54,814 nt of DNA from an uncultured bacterium (GCA_905214865.1 CAJMNO010000015.1:1-54814), one strand, 5' to 3'. Shown: positions 43,613 through 52,352, numbered from the stretch's first letter. Program-made: numbers and translations. Notes: generated by a model not told the origin, from the letters alone.

Positions 43613-44773
43613 CTAGCTCGTCTGGAGCCAGGTAGTGACGTCTCTCACCTGCGCGCCATCCACCTCAAAGTTCCCCTCTGCGCGCTCTACCACGAAGCGA
43701 CGCTCGGCTGGAATGCCAATCTCGTCTCCCACGAGTCGGAGGTTCTTTGAGAAGCCGCTCCGATAAGTCTGGGAGGATTTGATTTCCGCAAGGAGCCCGC
43801 AGCTGGAATCGGTCAGATCGACCAGGTCAACTTCGACCTTGTTGTCATCACGATAGAAGTAGAGGTCGGGTTCCCTGCCCGCGTTGAGGTACGCCTTCAT
43901 ACGCTCGGCAATCACGAAGTTCTCAAACACCGTCCCCAGGTACGGACTTGTGAGCAACTGCTCAATGGTTCGGATGCGCAGCAGATGGCACAGCAGGCCA
44001 GTGTCGCAGAAGTAGAGCTTGGGGGTTTTGATAAGGCGCTTGCGAAGGTTCGCGTGATACGGCCTAAGCCGAAAGACAATGTAACTCGACTCGAGCATGG
44101 AAAGCCAAGTGTCCACGGTCGCCCTCGACACGCCGAGGTCGCTTGCAAGGCGCGAGACGTTCAGCAGACTCCCAGCGCACCGTGCGCAAAGCTCCAGCAG
44201 CGCCCTGTAGGAGGAGAGATCTCTCACGCCAAGATAATCCTGGACATCGCGCTCGACATACGTCTTGATGTAGGCCGAGAAGTAGGTCTCGGGCGGAATA
44301 TCCACATCGTACAGCCGGGGGTATCCACCCCTCAGCATGAAGGAGTCAGGAGTAAGGTCACCCTTCTCCGACGCTGCCTCGGGATATGAGAGAGGCAGCA
44401 GCTTGAGCAGGCCAACCCTCCCAGCCAATGACTGCGTTATCTGTTTGAGAAGCAAGAAGTTCTGTAACCCCGAGAGTACGTATTGGCCAGGCTCGTTACT
44501 CTCGTCGGAAACAACCTGGATCATCGAGAACAGCTCGGGAGCAAGCTGGGCCTCGTCTATTACAAGGCGGTTGGGCCGGTTTCTGATGAAGCCAACGGGA
44601 TCGTTGAGGGCTTGCTGCCGAGTTTGGGGATTCTCCAGATTGGCGTACGAATAATCAGAGAAGACTTCTTTTACCAGAGTGGACTTTCCGCTCTGTCGCG
44701 GCCCAGTAACAGAGACGACGGGAAACCAGCTCGACAGTTGAAGAGCGCTCGACGCCATGCTTCTGGGAATCAT
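43613..44773 (-). CDS. AAA+ ATPase with DUF4143 PD-(D/E)XK domain
   Basis: A 386-residue protein. Walker A is GPRQSGKS (24-31) and Walker B LVIDEAQ (Asp73, Glu74), with a VLSGLQNFLL sensor-like strand, a central helix-turn-helix (SRLASDLGVSRATVDTWLSML) and a C-terminal nuclease-like core with Asp316 (EVDLV) and LAEIKSS (Glu330, Lys332). These are AAA_14 plus DUF4143. The start MIPR is typical of the family and has GGTTGGAG at 5 bp. Coding sequence is clearly less GC-rich than the neighbours. Five 23-bp iterons lie directly upstream. The biological role of the family is unknown. Confidence 0.9.
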   Translation of the reverse strand: MIPRSMASSALQLSSWFPVVSVTGPRQSGKSTLVKEVFSDYSYANLENPQTRQQALNDPVGFIRNRPNRLVIDEAQLAPELFSMIQVVSDESNEPGQYVLSGLQNFLLLKQITQSLAGRVGLLKLLPLSYPEAASEKGDLTPDSFMLRGGYPRLYDVDIPPETYFSAYIKTYVERDVQDYLGVRDLSSYRALLELCARCAGSLLNVSRLASDLGVSRATVDTWLSMLESSYIVFRLRPYHANLRKRLIKTPKLYFCDTGLLCHLLRIRTIEQLLTSPYLGTVFENFVIAERMKAYLNAGREPDLYFYRDDNKVEVDLVDLTDSSCGLLAEIKSSQTYRSGFSKNLRLVGDEIGIPAERRFVVERAEGNFEVDGAQVRDVTTWLQTS

Positions 44774-44800
44774 CCAAACTCCAACCATGACCGAGAAATC

Positions 44801-44907
44801 CGTAATTGCAAAGTAGAATCTTCCATAATTGTAAGGTATATAAATCCATATTTGCAAGGTAGAGGCTTCCGTGATTGCAAAGCTGAAGCATACGCAATTG
44901 CAAAGTA
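44801..44907. repeat. Five 23-bp iterons upstream of the ATPase gene
   Basis: TTGCA-type cores begin at 44806, 44829, 44852, 44875 and 44898, an exact 23-bp period. The unit is NNAATTGCAAAGT with a variable 10-bp linker. The nearest core is about 33 bp before the ATG at 44773, so the array covers the promoter. The array is AT-rich in a GC-rich region. Confidence 0.85.
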
Positions 44908-45101
44908 AGCGCGACCTCATAGGATCCCAGATGGCAGCAAGGCTGTTGCCCACGAGGCCGCCCCCGATAACGTAATAGTTGACTGACCCCGAGCCGCACG
45001 ACGGGGGCACGGGACGCATACCATGGGGGGCGGAATAGACTCATCGAGCCGGTACGAAACACCCGTCCGAAGCCGAGGGTCCACGATGGGAAGGAGCGGC
45101 A

Positions 45102-45617
45102 ATGACACCAGAGGAGTTTGACGAGGCGGCACGCTACTGGACAAAGCGAGAGTCCACCTCCGTCCGCATGCCCGAGAAGGAGCTGCGGCAGGCAATCGAC
45201 GCGTTTCTCGAAACGCACGATGTCTGCGCCCTGGCAACGGCATCGAGCGACCTCGTCCGCTGTACCCCACTCGAATACTCGTACCGAAACGGAAGGCTCT
45301 GGATCTTCTCCGAGGGTGGCCTCAAGTTCCACGCGCTGAAGGAGAACCGAAGCGTGTGCCTTGCCGTGTTCAATCCCTCGTGCGACTTTGGGAAGCTCGA
45401 GAGCGTGCAGGTCACGGGCACCGCAAGGGTCGTCGACCCCATGGGCGAGGAGTACGAGCGTGCGGCGGAGGCGAGGGGGCTCACCGGCGAGTCGCTCGAA
45501 CGCATGCGCACGCGGCTTCACCTGATCGAGGTGACGCCCTCGCGCATCGACTACCTGTGCAGCGCCCTACGAAAGCGTGGGTTCGACGCGCGTCAGTGGC
45601 TTGAGCTGGGCGAGTAG
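45102..45617 (+). CDS. Pyridoxamine 5'-phosphate oxidase-like FMN-binding protein
   Basis: A 171-residue split-barrel protein. The conserved start of the fold is FLETHDVCALATASSDLVRCTPLEYSYRNGRLWIFSEGG, and KFHALKENRSVCLAVFNP completes the barrel. Family members bind FMN or F420; many are of unknown function. An N-terminal helix carries EEFDEAARYW. GGAAGGAGCGGC precedes the ATG. It stands alone. Confidence 0.88.
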   Translation: MTPEEFDEAARYWTKRESTSVRMPEKELRQAIDAFLETHDVCALATASSDLVRCTPLEYSYRNGRLWIFSEGGLKFHALKENRSVCLAVFNPSCDFGKLESVQVTGTARVVDPMGEEYERAAEARGLTGESLERMRTRLHLIEVTPSRIDYLCSALRKRGFDARQWLELGE

Positions 45618-46014
45618 GACCTACAACAGGCGAGATTACCTTGCTCTGCGCAAGGTCCCCTTCCATCAGGTCATGCCCGACCAAACGCCTTCCGGATGCG
45701 TCGCGGCTCGCTGTCCCTGCCAATAAAGACCATGCGCGCCTCCTTGCTCAGTTATAGCTTGCTCAATCTCGACTGAGTTGTTTGTTGCGCACGGCCGACA
45801 GCGTCTTGCATTTATATCGTTAATGGTCGATGTAGTCACCTCATGCCCAGAATCGTCGCCGCCATCGACGTCGCAAGATTGTGCCAATCGTCTCGTAGAC
45901 GTCCCAGACGACAGCATCTCACAGGCAGAAACCGGTCGATAACCCGCCGATGGTAGGGTTTCCCAAGGCGCTGCCCACAACCACCCGAGGGGCAGACGGA
46001 GCTTGGAGGTCGGC
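45618..46014. other. Gene-free stretch before phzF
   Basis: Contains a short minus-strand remnant (45671-45733). Otherwise AT-richer sequence with no clear gene. A possible phzF promoter lies near 45805-45830, but no boxes are convincing. Confidence 0.3.
45671..45733 (-). pseudogene. Possible remnant of a CobW-type GTPase C-terminus
   Basis: A 20-codon frame (MVFIGRDSEPRRIRKAFGRA) preceded by AAGGAGGCGCGC. The MVFIGRD strand followed by a basic helix resembles the last residues of CobW/COG0523 proteins (xVFIGRxLDxxxIRxAL). A stop lies shortly upstream in frame, so no full gene remains. It could instead be a chance frame or a tiny gene. Confidence 0.25.
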
Positions 46015-46872
46015 ATGAGGTTCTACATCGTGGACTGCTTCGCGGAGGAGAGGTACCAGGGCAACCAGCTCCTCGTGGTCATCCCCGACCGAGAGGTGGA
46101 CGACCGGGAGCAATGGGACATCGCGAGAGAGATCAACTTCTCCGAGACGGTCTTCGTTTGGCCCGAGCGCCGGCCCAACGGCGGGTACGACGCGCGCATC
46201 TGGACGCCCAACGCGGGCGAGGTCCCCTTCGCAGGCCACCCGAGCCTGGGGGCCGCGCACGTAATCCACACCGTCATCCAGGGCGGCCATGGTGACCACG
46301 TCCTTCTCAACCTGCCGGTGGGTCAGATACCCCTGAGGGTCGTCTCGGACGGCCTGGTCATGCGGCAGAATCCTCCAAAGTTCGGCGCAACCTACGGCAG
46401 GGACGAGGTCGCCGCTACCTTCGGCATTGGGCCGGACAACATCCGCGACGACCTCCCCATACAGTGGGTGTCGACGGGACTGGAGGCCGTCCTGGTGCCC
46501 CTGCGCTCCCGCGAGGCGCTCCGCGACATCCGCATGGACGAGACCGCCTTCGCGGACTACACGGCGCGCCATCCCGAGTGCTACTGCAACCACCTGTTCT
46601 TCGTGGACGACGGGGAGAGGCGCCTCTCCGCCCGCTGCATGATGGAGAACTTCGTGGAGGACCCGGCAACGGGCAGCGCAAACGGCGACCTCGCCGCCTA
46701 CCTGCTGCAGCACGACTACTTTGGCGAGAGGGACGCGAGCTACGTGGTCTGCCAGGGCGAGGACATGGGCAGGAGGTCGATCCTTCGCGTCCACGTCGCC
46801 CGCCAGGCAAACGAATGGCTCATCGAGGTCGGCGGCAGGTGCTCGATCGTCGCCAGCGGAGAGTGGCGCTGA
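46015..46872 (+). CDS. PhzF-family isomerase
   Basis: A 285-residue protein with both halves of the PhzF fold: FYIVDCFAEERYQGNQLLVV at the N-terminus, catalytic Glu44 (NFSETVFV), AGHPSLGAAHV near 76 and a second-half DPATGSANGDLAAYLL. Members isomerise small metabolites (PhzF itself acts in phenazine synthesis); the substrate here is unknown, and no phenazine genes are present. GGAGGTCGGC precedes the ATG. Confidence 0.92.
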   Translation: MRFYIVDCFAEERYQGNQLLVVIPDREVDDREQWDIAREINFSETVFVWPERRPNGGYDARIWTPNAGEVPFAGHPSLGAAHVIHTVIQGGHGDHVLLNLPVGQIPLRVVSDGLVMRQNPPKFGATYGRDEVAATFGIGPDNIRDDLPIQWVSTGLEAVLVPLRSREALRDIRMDETAFADYTARHPECYCNHLFFVDDGERRLSARCMMENFVEDPATGSANGDLAAYLLQHDYFGERDASYVVCQGEDMGRRSILRVHVARQANEWLIEVGGRCSIVASGEWR

Positions 46873-46958
46873 CGGCGTGGGACGCACGCCCCTCTCCCCT
46901 GCTGGCGTCGCAAACCGCCACTGACGTCACCACGTCACAGGCTCACGCGCAGCAACCC

Positions 46959-48302
46959 TCACAACACGTCGGGCAACACGTTGGCAGCAAAGAGGGGCAC
47001 GTTTACGAGCCACCCCTCATCCTTAAACCCACGCAGAGACAGACGCTGGCATCGCCTAATCGAAAACTTCTTCGAGAATTTTGCCAGGCTCTCGCTATGA
47101 ACGTTGTCGTCGGACTTCACCTCGAGAGGAATCACCTTCCCGCGACACTCATAGAGGAAATCGACCTCCGCCTTATCCGTTCTGCCATCTGCAGACCAGT
47201 AGTAGGGAACGCAAGCGTTGCTCGCCACAAGCTGCTGGCAAACGTACTGCTCGGCATAAGCACCCTTGCCCTGGGTGTAGAGGGAGCCCCCCTCCACCAC
47301 AACGTCTTGGTCCAGCCCATAGGCGGCACCAAGAAGCCCCACGTCGAGGAGGAAGAGCTTGAACGAGCGCGAATCGGCATACGTCAGCAGCGGAACGTCC
47401 GGCTTGGTAACCCTTGGCACCCTCGTGACCAAGCCTGCATCGACCAGCCAGGAGACCGCGTCTCTGTACTCACGGCCTCGTCCCCCTGCCTTGACGCGTG
47501 CATACACGAACTTGTTGATTCCAGACTCACGCGAGACTTGCGTTGGGACAGAGCGCCACACCTCCCTTATGCGCTCCGAGTCCGCTGGGGTGGCAACATG
47601 CTTCGAAAAGTCGAACTCGTAGTCGCGAAGCAGCCGCAACTGCACCTTTCGAGATTCGGAGAGAAGCCTCGTGTCCACATACGCCTGGACGGCTTCCGGC
47701 ATGCCCCCAACATAGAGATACAGCTTTAGCAGGTCGTTGTATTTCTCACTTAGGGCGCTCACCAGGTCAAGAGAGTCCCTCTCGAGCAGCTGGGCAAGCC
47801 TTGGCTGGCCCATGGCCTCGACAAACTCCCGAAAGATCATGGGATGCATGTCAAGGTAGTCGACCTTTCCGACGGGCCATGATATCCGCGAGGATCCATC
47901 AGGTTGCGACGACGACCTGTTCATTGCGACACCCAATAGGGACCCTGCGGCGACAACGGGAATATCCGGACGCAGCTCGCAAAACTGCTTGAGGGATTCT
48001 ATTGCCCGGGGACACTCCTGGATTTCGTCAAAAAACACCAGGGTGTGCCCACTGGCGGCATCCGTTTCTGTATACGCGGAAATTGCCGTAAGAAGGCGGT
48101 CTGGCTCCAGGGAACCGGCAAACAGGTTCTTCATCACCTCGTTGTCAAGGAAGGTCACGTGTGCGACCGCGTCAAAGTGTTCGTGGCCAAACTGCAGGAC
48201 AAGCCAAGTCTTGCCCACCTGACGCGCGCCGGTCACAACGAGAGGCTTCCGCCGCGGAGACTCTGCCCATTGCTCAAGATCGTGCATTGCAGTGCGGTAC
48301 AT
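46959..48302 (-). CDS. AAA+ ATPase with DUF4143 PD-(D/E)XK domain, second paralogue
   Basis: A 447-residue protein. Walker A is GARQVGKT (25-32) and Walker B LVFFDEIQE (Asp92, Glu93), with VVAAGSLLG as sensor strand and YVGGMPEAVQAYV in the linker region. The nuclease-like end has Asp381 (EVDFLYE) and LEVKS (Glu394, Lys396). It differs from the 43613-44773 protein along most of its length, so it is not a recent duplicate. AT-rich upstream repeats with a 32-bp period begin 40 bp before the ATG. Its start MYRTAMHDLEQW is usual for the family. Confidence 0.92.
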   Translation of the reverse strand: MYRTAMHDLEQWAESPRRKPLVVTGARQVGKTWLVLQFGHEHFDAVAHVTFLDNEVMKNLFAGSLEPDRLLTAISAYTETDAASGHTLVFFDEIQECPRAIESLKQFCELRPDIPVVAAGSLLGVAMNRSSSQPDGSSRISWPVGKVDYLDMHPMIFREFVEAMGQPRLAQLLERDSLDLVSALSEKYNDLLKLYLYVGGMPEAVQAYVDTRLLSESRKVQLRLLRDYEFDFSKHVATPADSERIREVWRSVPTQVSRESGINKFVYARVKAGGRGREYRDAVSWLVDAGLVTRVPRVTKPDVPLLTYADSRSFKLFLLDVGLLGAAYGLDQDVVVEGGSLYTQGKGAYAEQYVCQQLVASNACVPYYWSADGRTDKAEVDFLYECRGKVIPLEVKSDDNVHSESLAKFSKKFSIRRCQRLSLRGFKDEGWLVNVPLFAANVLPDVL

Positions 48303-48340
48303 CGCAGCAACCCCCTATTTATTTCGATTCATAAGAGGAT

Positions 48341-48447
48341 TCTATCGCAAACCGCCATAATTGGTCGTTTGCGACTTCGCATTTAGCCATTTTTGGCTGT
48401 TTGCGACTTCGCATTTGACCAAATATGGCTGTCTGCGAAAGTTCGCA
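48341..48447. repeat. 32-bp-period interleaved palindromes upstream of the ATPase gene
   Basis: TTTGCGACTTCGCATTT recurs at 48368 and 48400, with a third variant TCTGCGAAAGTTCGCA at 48432 (steps of exactly 32 bp). Each unit holds a TGCGA..TCGCA dyad and, between them, a GCCA..TGGC dyad (AGCCATTTTTGGCT). A partial unit (ATCGCAAACCGCCATAATTGG) lies nearest the gene. Confidence 0.8.
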
Positions 48448-48556
48448 AGATAATCCTCCACTAGGAAGAGTTGCGCCCTTTCCACGAGTGGATCCACCAG
48501 CACCAAAGGTGCCGTTGGTCTGTTCACACAGAGCCTCCACCCTTGTCATAAAAGAC

Positions 48557-48587
48557 GACCCCCGACCGAGTCGCTCGTCCGGGGGTC
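48557..48587 (-). terminator. Terminator of the lipoprotein gene
   Basis: A GACCCCCGGAC / GT.CGGGGGTC stem with one bulge, read on the minus strand and followed by GTCTTTTAT. It lies 47 bp beyond the stop. Confidence 0.65.
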
Positions 48588-48633
48588 AAGGCCTGGGAAG
48601 GCCAGGGGATGAGAAAGAGCGTAGGGCGTGAGC

Positions 48634-49221
48634 CTACTGGACTGACGTGGAGTTGGCCTGGATGGTCTTGATGACGTCGACCGTCTCGTTGATGTCAGTC
48701 TGAGCAAGGGTGGCCTTGCCGAGCTCGTCGCCCATGTCGATGGTGACGGTGCCGTCATCGTTCTTGGTAACGCCAAAGGTGAGGGTGTTGCCAGAGAGCT
48801 CGTCGGTGATGGTAACGAGGTTCTCGCCGTTCTGCTGCGTCACGGTGGCGGGACCCATGAAGCTCACGTTCGCCTGGTTCTCGGCGTCAAGGAAGAAGAT
48901 GCCAGTCTTGGAGCCGTCGTCGTTACCCACGTAGTAGACAGTCTCGCCTGCCTCGGAAACGCCCATGTAGGCCTCGGTGATCTCGTCCGTGGAGATGGAG
49001 TAGGTCTGTACACCCGCGGAGCTGTCGGCGGCCGCGGAGTCGCTCGACGCAGTGCTGTCAGCGGTTGCCTCCTCGGTGGCGGTGCTATCGGAGCTAGAGG
49101 AGTCGGCGGCGGTGCTCCCAGTGTCGGAGGAGCCGGACCCACCACAGGCCGTAAGGGCGAGAGGGGAGGCGGCCAGCGCGAGGGCGAGGCCGACGGTGAC
49201 GACGCGATTCTTGTTGAGCAT
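48634..49221 (-). CDS. Secreted lipoprotein, unknown function
   Basis: A 195-residue protein with a lipoprotein signal: MLNKNR, a hydrophobic stretch, then LALTAC with lipidated Cys26. A Ser/Asp/Ala/Thr linker (about 29-70) ties it to the membrane, followed by a globular domain of about 125 residues with beta-strand character (ETVYYVGNDDGSKTGIFF; TFGVTKNDDGTVTID). I recognise no family. AAAGGAATCGC precedes the ATG. The 16-bp motif TCATCCCAAAGTATGA sits 100 bp upstream, the same as in front of the SPFH group, suggesting joint control by the adjacent LuxR protein. Confidence 0.85.
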   Translation of the reverse strand: MLNKNRVVTVGLALALAASPLALTACGGSGSSDTGSTAADSSSSDSTATEEATADSTASSDSAAADSSAGVQTYSISTDEITEAYMGVSEAGETVYYVGNDDGSKTGIFFLDAENQANVSFMGPATVTQQNGENLVTITDELSGNTLTFGVTKNDDGTVTIDMGDELGKATLAQTDINETVDVIKTIQANSTSVQ

Positions 49222-49320
49222 TGCGATTCCTTTCTCTCGGAGCATCTGGTCGGTTGGGCTTGCTTTTGGCGCACCCGCAACTTCTGAAAGGAATCCTATA
49301 GAAAGGCGCATGGGCCTACA

Positions 49321-49336
49321 TCATCCCAAAGTATGA
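49321..49336. promoter_or_regulatory. Operator-like motif, copy 1 (lipoprotein gene)
   Basis: TCATCCCAAAGTATGA, the complement of TCATACTTTGGGATGA. Two further copies lie at 52440-52455 and 52498-52513. Confidence 0.6.
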
Positions 49337-49371
49337 GACGGCATGGCAATGTGTAGGCTCGGTGGGAAGGC

Positions 49372-49403
49372 AGGGGGACATGAGCCATAGGGACTGTCCC
49401 CCT
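49372..49403 (-). terminator. Hairpin at the end of the LuxR gene
   Basis: A perfect 9-bp stem (AGGGGGACA / TGTCCCCCT) with a 14-nt loop, about 10 bp beyond the stop codon at 49414. No U-tract. Confidence 0.45.
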
Positions 49404-49413
49404 GTCTTATCTC

Positions 49414-51771
49414 TCACACGAGGTGAAGGCGGCGGGCTTCGCTTGCGGCCTGCGCACGACGGCTCACATCGAGCTTCGCGAGAATGTGGCTCACGTGCGT
49501 TTTTACCGTGGGGAGCTTGATGCTTAGGATCTCGCCGATCTCGGCATTGCTCTTGTCGCTGCAGATAAGGCGCAGCACCTGGAGTTCCGTTTCGGTGAGG
49601 GGCTCCGTTGGGCCCGAGGGCACTGCCATGAAGTCTGGGTAATGCGCTGCCTGCACGCGCGTGGCCTTGATGAGGCGTGACACCTGGTTGGGGTCGACGC
49701 CCATCTCCTCGGCATGCTTTTGCGTCTCGATGAGAAGCGGCAGCACGGCAGCCCCGTAGGTCGAAATGGTGCGCACATAGCCAAAGCGCTTTGCCATGTT
49801 GAGCGCCCGAGCCATCCATACCTTCCAGTCACCCTTGTTGCTTCGCCATGTGGCAATGGCGGCAAGGATGCTGTAGTTGATGTCGTCAATGAAGATGTCA
49901 CGAGACTGCACGTATTCGCTGAGCGTGGACATAAGGCGCAGGGCCTCGTCGTAGCGGCACTCCGAGATGTATGCCTGGCTCACGGTCTTGTAGATGTAGC
50001 GGTTCAGGAAGTCGAGGGGCTTCGAAAGGTCCGGCTCGTTCTCCTCGAGCCATGCGTGCGTGCGTCCCGTCTGGTTCAGGCGCAGCCAGATGCGGCAGCG
50101 CATGGCATCGAGGTTGGCGACGATGCGCCCGCACTCGTGTGGCTTCACCTGTAGCAGGCGCCTACGCTGGAGGTCGAGAAGGGAGAGCGCCTGTCGCGCG
50201 TCACCCTGGTCGACGAGGTTCCTGCACTCGATGCCCGTTGCGGCAAACTCGATTGAGGGGTCGCCGCTACGCCTGATCTTGGGGAGGACGGCGTTGACCT
50301 TGGAGATGTACGGCGTGACGTCCTCGCCCTTCTCGAACTTGCTCTCGCACAAGGCCACCTCGGTGCACCCAACGGCGAGCCTGCCAAGTGCCCGCCCGGC
50401 TAGCTCGCCGATCAGTATGCACGTCTCTTCGTCCGAGGAGACCCAGGGGCTGAGGTCGCGCCCGCCGTTGATGACACTGGGCATTGCACTTGTCATGGAC
50501 GGCGTAAGCTCGGGGTCGTTGCTGGCATTGACCTTCGCGAGCGCAGCCACGGCGTCGGTGAGGCTGGTCAGCCGCCGGTGGGGCAACGCGATGTCGAGGT
50601 ATGCGAGGTTGGCGTTGGCAACCTTGAGCTCTTCGGGCGTGCGCTGGGGCGCATTTGCGTAGTCCTCGAGCTCCGAGTACCAACGCTCGGACCCAACGGT
50701 GTCCATGAGCATGGAGTCCAGGAGGCTCATGATGCGCATGAGCCTGGGCGATGCGCGCACAACGTCCTCGGGCAAGGCATGATAGTAGTGCTCGAGCTCG
50801 CAATAGCTGCCGTTTCCCGGGTTGAGCTTTGCGTGTTCCTCCAGGATAGCGAGCATGCGCTTGTTGTTCTTCGTGCGCGAGCACAGCTCGAGGGCTTTGC
50901 TGTAGCTCCCACGCGTCACGTAGTAGTCAACTGCGTGATCGATGAAGGAATAGTACGAAGTTTCATCGTGACGGCGCGTACGCTCCCACTCGAAGAACAT
51001 CCTTACGCCCGGGTTGACCGCCCATTTGTCACCTTCGGGGGTGACGAAGCACGTGGTGTGCTCGAGTACGTCGAGAAGCTCCTCGCCATCCTCCTCCCCA
51101 AGCACCCCCAAGACCATATCCTTGTCGATGTAGTCAAAGAAGGGGACGAGCATCAAGAGCTCTTGCACCCTGGGGCTAAAGCGCCGCCTGAACTCCGCAT
51201 CGAAGTAGCACATCACCTCATTGGAGAGGCTTCTCTCCCAGGCGTCACCATCGCCACGCAGCAAATGGGCAACGGTAAGTGATACCGCCATGGGATAACG
51301 AGACGTTGCGTCGGCAATTCTATCGACAAGCTCGGGCGTGGCCGCAAGCTTGTTCGCGGCGAGGAGGTGCGCGATGTCAGTGTCCGTAAAGTACAGGTCT
51401 TCGGCGGTCACGACGAGTACCTCGCCCTTGGCGAAGAATGGGGTGAGCCATCCGGGCATCGGCGCGCGGGACGTGAAGACAAAGCGCGTTCTGTCGCACT
51501 GCCTGATGACGGACGAGAGCTTCGACCCCTCTTCAGTCGAGAGGTCATCATGGATGTTGTCCAAGAGGACGGCATCGTACCTGCTTGCGTTCTGTGTGGT
51601 AACGAGCTTGGTGACGTCGTCCCTCTCGGCGTCAATCTCAAGAATGTTCTGGTCCTGGAGCATGCGGCGGGCAAACTCCGTCTTGCCAAACCCCAGGGGT
51701 GCACAAATAAACGCCAGACGCGTGTAGCTCCACTGCGCCCAAATATACTCGTCAAGCTCGAGGGCAACCAT
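49414..51771 (-). CDS. MalT-like LuxR-family transcriptional regulator (large ATP-binding type)
   Basis: A 785-residue protein. The N-terminal ATPase has Walker A APLGFGKT (24-31) and Walker B AVLLDNIHD. A long helical, TPR-like middle spans about 300-700, and a C-terminal LuxR helix-turn-helix follows (LTETELQVLRLICSDKSNAEIGEIL..PTVKTHVSHILAKL). This is the STAND-type layout of MalT: a ligand and ATP trigger assembly and DNA binding. The start MVALELDEYI has no good Shine-Dalgarno; the frame is open 34 codons upstream without coding character. It lies among three copies of TCATACTTTGGNATGA and is the likely reader of that motif. Confidence 0.9.
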   Translation of the reverse strand: MVALELDEYIWAQWSYTRLAFICAPLGFGKTEFARRMLQDQNILEIDAERDDVTKLVTTQNASRYDAVLLDNIHDDLSTEEGSKLSSVIRQCDRTRFVFTSRAPMPGWLTPFFAKGEVLVVTAEDLYFTDTDIAHLLAANKLAATPELVDRIADATSRYPMAVSLTVAHLLRGDGDAWERSLSNEVMCYFDAEFRRRFSPRVQELLMLVPFFDYIDKDMVLGVLGEEDGEELLDVLEHTTCFVTPEGDKWAVNPGVRMFFEWERTRRHDETSYYSFIDHAVDYYVTRGSYSKALELCSRTKNNKRMLAILEEHAKLNPGNGSYCELEHYYHALPEDVVRASPRLMRIMSLLDSMLMDTVGSERWYSELEDYANAPQRTPEELKVANANLAYLDIALPHRRLTSLTDAVAALAKVNASNDPELTPSMTSAMPSVINGGRDLSPWVSSDEETCILIGELAGRALGRLAVGCTEVALCESKFEKGEDVTPYISKVNAVLPKIRRSGDPSIEFAATGIECRNLVDQGDARQALSLLDLQRRRLLQVKPHECGRIVANLDAMRCRIWLRLNQTGRTHAWLEENEPDLSKPLDFLNRYIYKTVSQAYISECRYDEALRLMSTLSEYVQSRDIFIDDINYSILAAIATWRSNKGDWKVWMARALNMAKRFGYVRTISTYGAAVLPLLIETQKHAEEMGVDPNQVSRLIKATRVQAAHYPDFMAVPSGPTEPLTETELQVLRLICSDKSNAEIGEILSIKLPTVKTHVSHILAKLDVSRRAQAASEARRLHLV

Positions 51772-51873
51772 CTTTACCAAGGTAAACCACCACCCATAGA
51801 GACTTGCGGCGTAGATGCCTTCGCCACTGATTTCTATTAGGTGCAGGCCTTGCCCTCTTCCCGCAAACGGCAA

Positions 51874-51919
51874 GTACCCGACCGTCGTCTATCAAAGATA
51901 GACCACATCGGTCGGGTAC
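51874..51919 (-). terminator. Long hairpin between the 51978 gene and the LuxR gene
   Basis: An 11-bp outer stem (GTACCCGACCG / CGGTCGGGTAC) encloses an inner TCTATC / GATAGA stem. It lies 59 bp beyond the stop of the 51978 gene. No U-tract. Confidence 0.5.
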
Positions 51920-51977
51920 GGAGAGAGATATCGATTCCTGGTAATTTCAGGTGCCTGCGGCAGCCTGAGTCCAGGGG

Positions 51978-52352
51978 CTAGAGGTTGAGCGCCTCGAGCT
52001 CGGAAGCCGTGGCTTCGACGAGCTTCTCGATCTTCTTGGCGTTCTTCCCCATAATCGAGCCCATGCCAAACAGGCCACCGGTCACGGCATCGAATGCGGC
52101 GTTGATTGCCTGATCGGTAACGCCCGCCACCTGGTTCTTCTGGATGATGAGCTTGTTCTTGCCCTGGAGCATGACCCAGACCTGGTTCTGGCTGTCGAGG
52201 GGTGGGAACACGATTACGTCGGCAAAGCCGTTCTTCACAAGCTCGGGCTTGCCTGCGGTGAAGTCGACGTCCTTGATGCGGTCGAAGAGCTGCTGGTAGT
52301 TCTCGAAGCTTTCCTTGGTCTTGACGGTCTTGAGCTTGAATCCGAGTGCCAT
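51978..52352 (-). CDS. Hypothetical protein, 124 residues
   Basis: A soluble protein (MALGFKLKTV ... ASELEALNL). The first 75 residues alternate strands and helices. A Gly-rich turn (AVTGGLFGMGSIMGKN) is followed by a C-terminal helix. No family is recognised. TAGGAGTTCATC precedes the ATG. It diverges from the zinc-ribbon gene with two operator-like motifs between, so it probably belongs to the same regulon. Confidence 0.75.
   Translation of the reverse strand: MALGFKLKTVKTKESFENYQQLFDRIKDVDFTAGKPELVKNGFADVIVFPPLDSQNQVWVMLQGKNKLIIQKNQVAGVTDQAINAAFDAVTGGLFGMGSIMGKNAKKIEKLVEATASELEALNL

Noticed and set aside
44774..45019. N-terminal extension of the second ATPase with repeated FAIT/LQIW peptides
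   Set aside because: It is a translation of the 23-bp iterons. The family start MIPR at 44773 has its own ribosome site.
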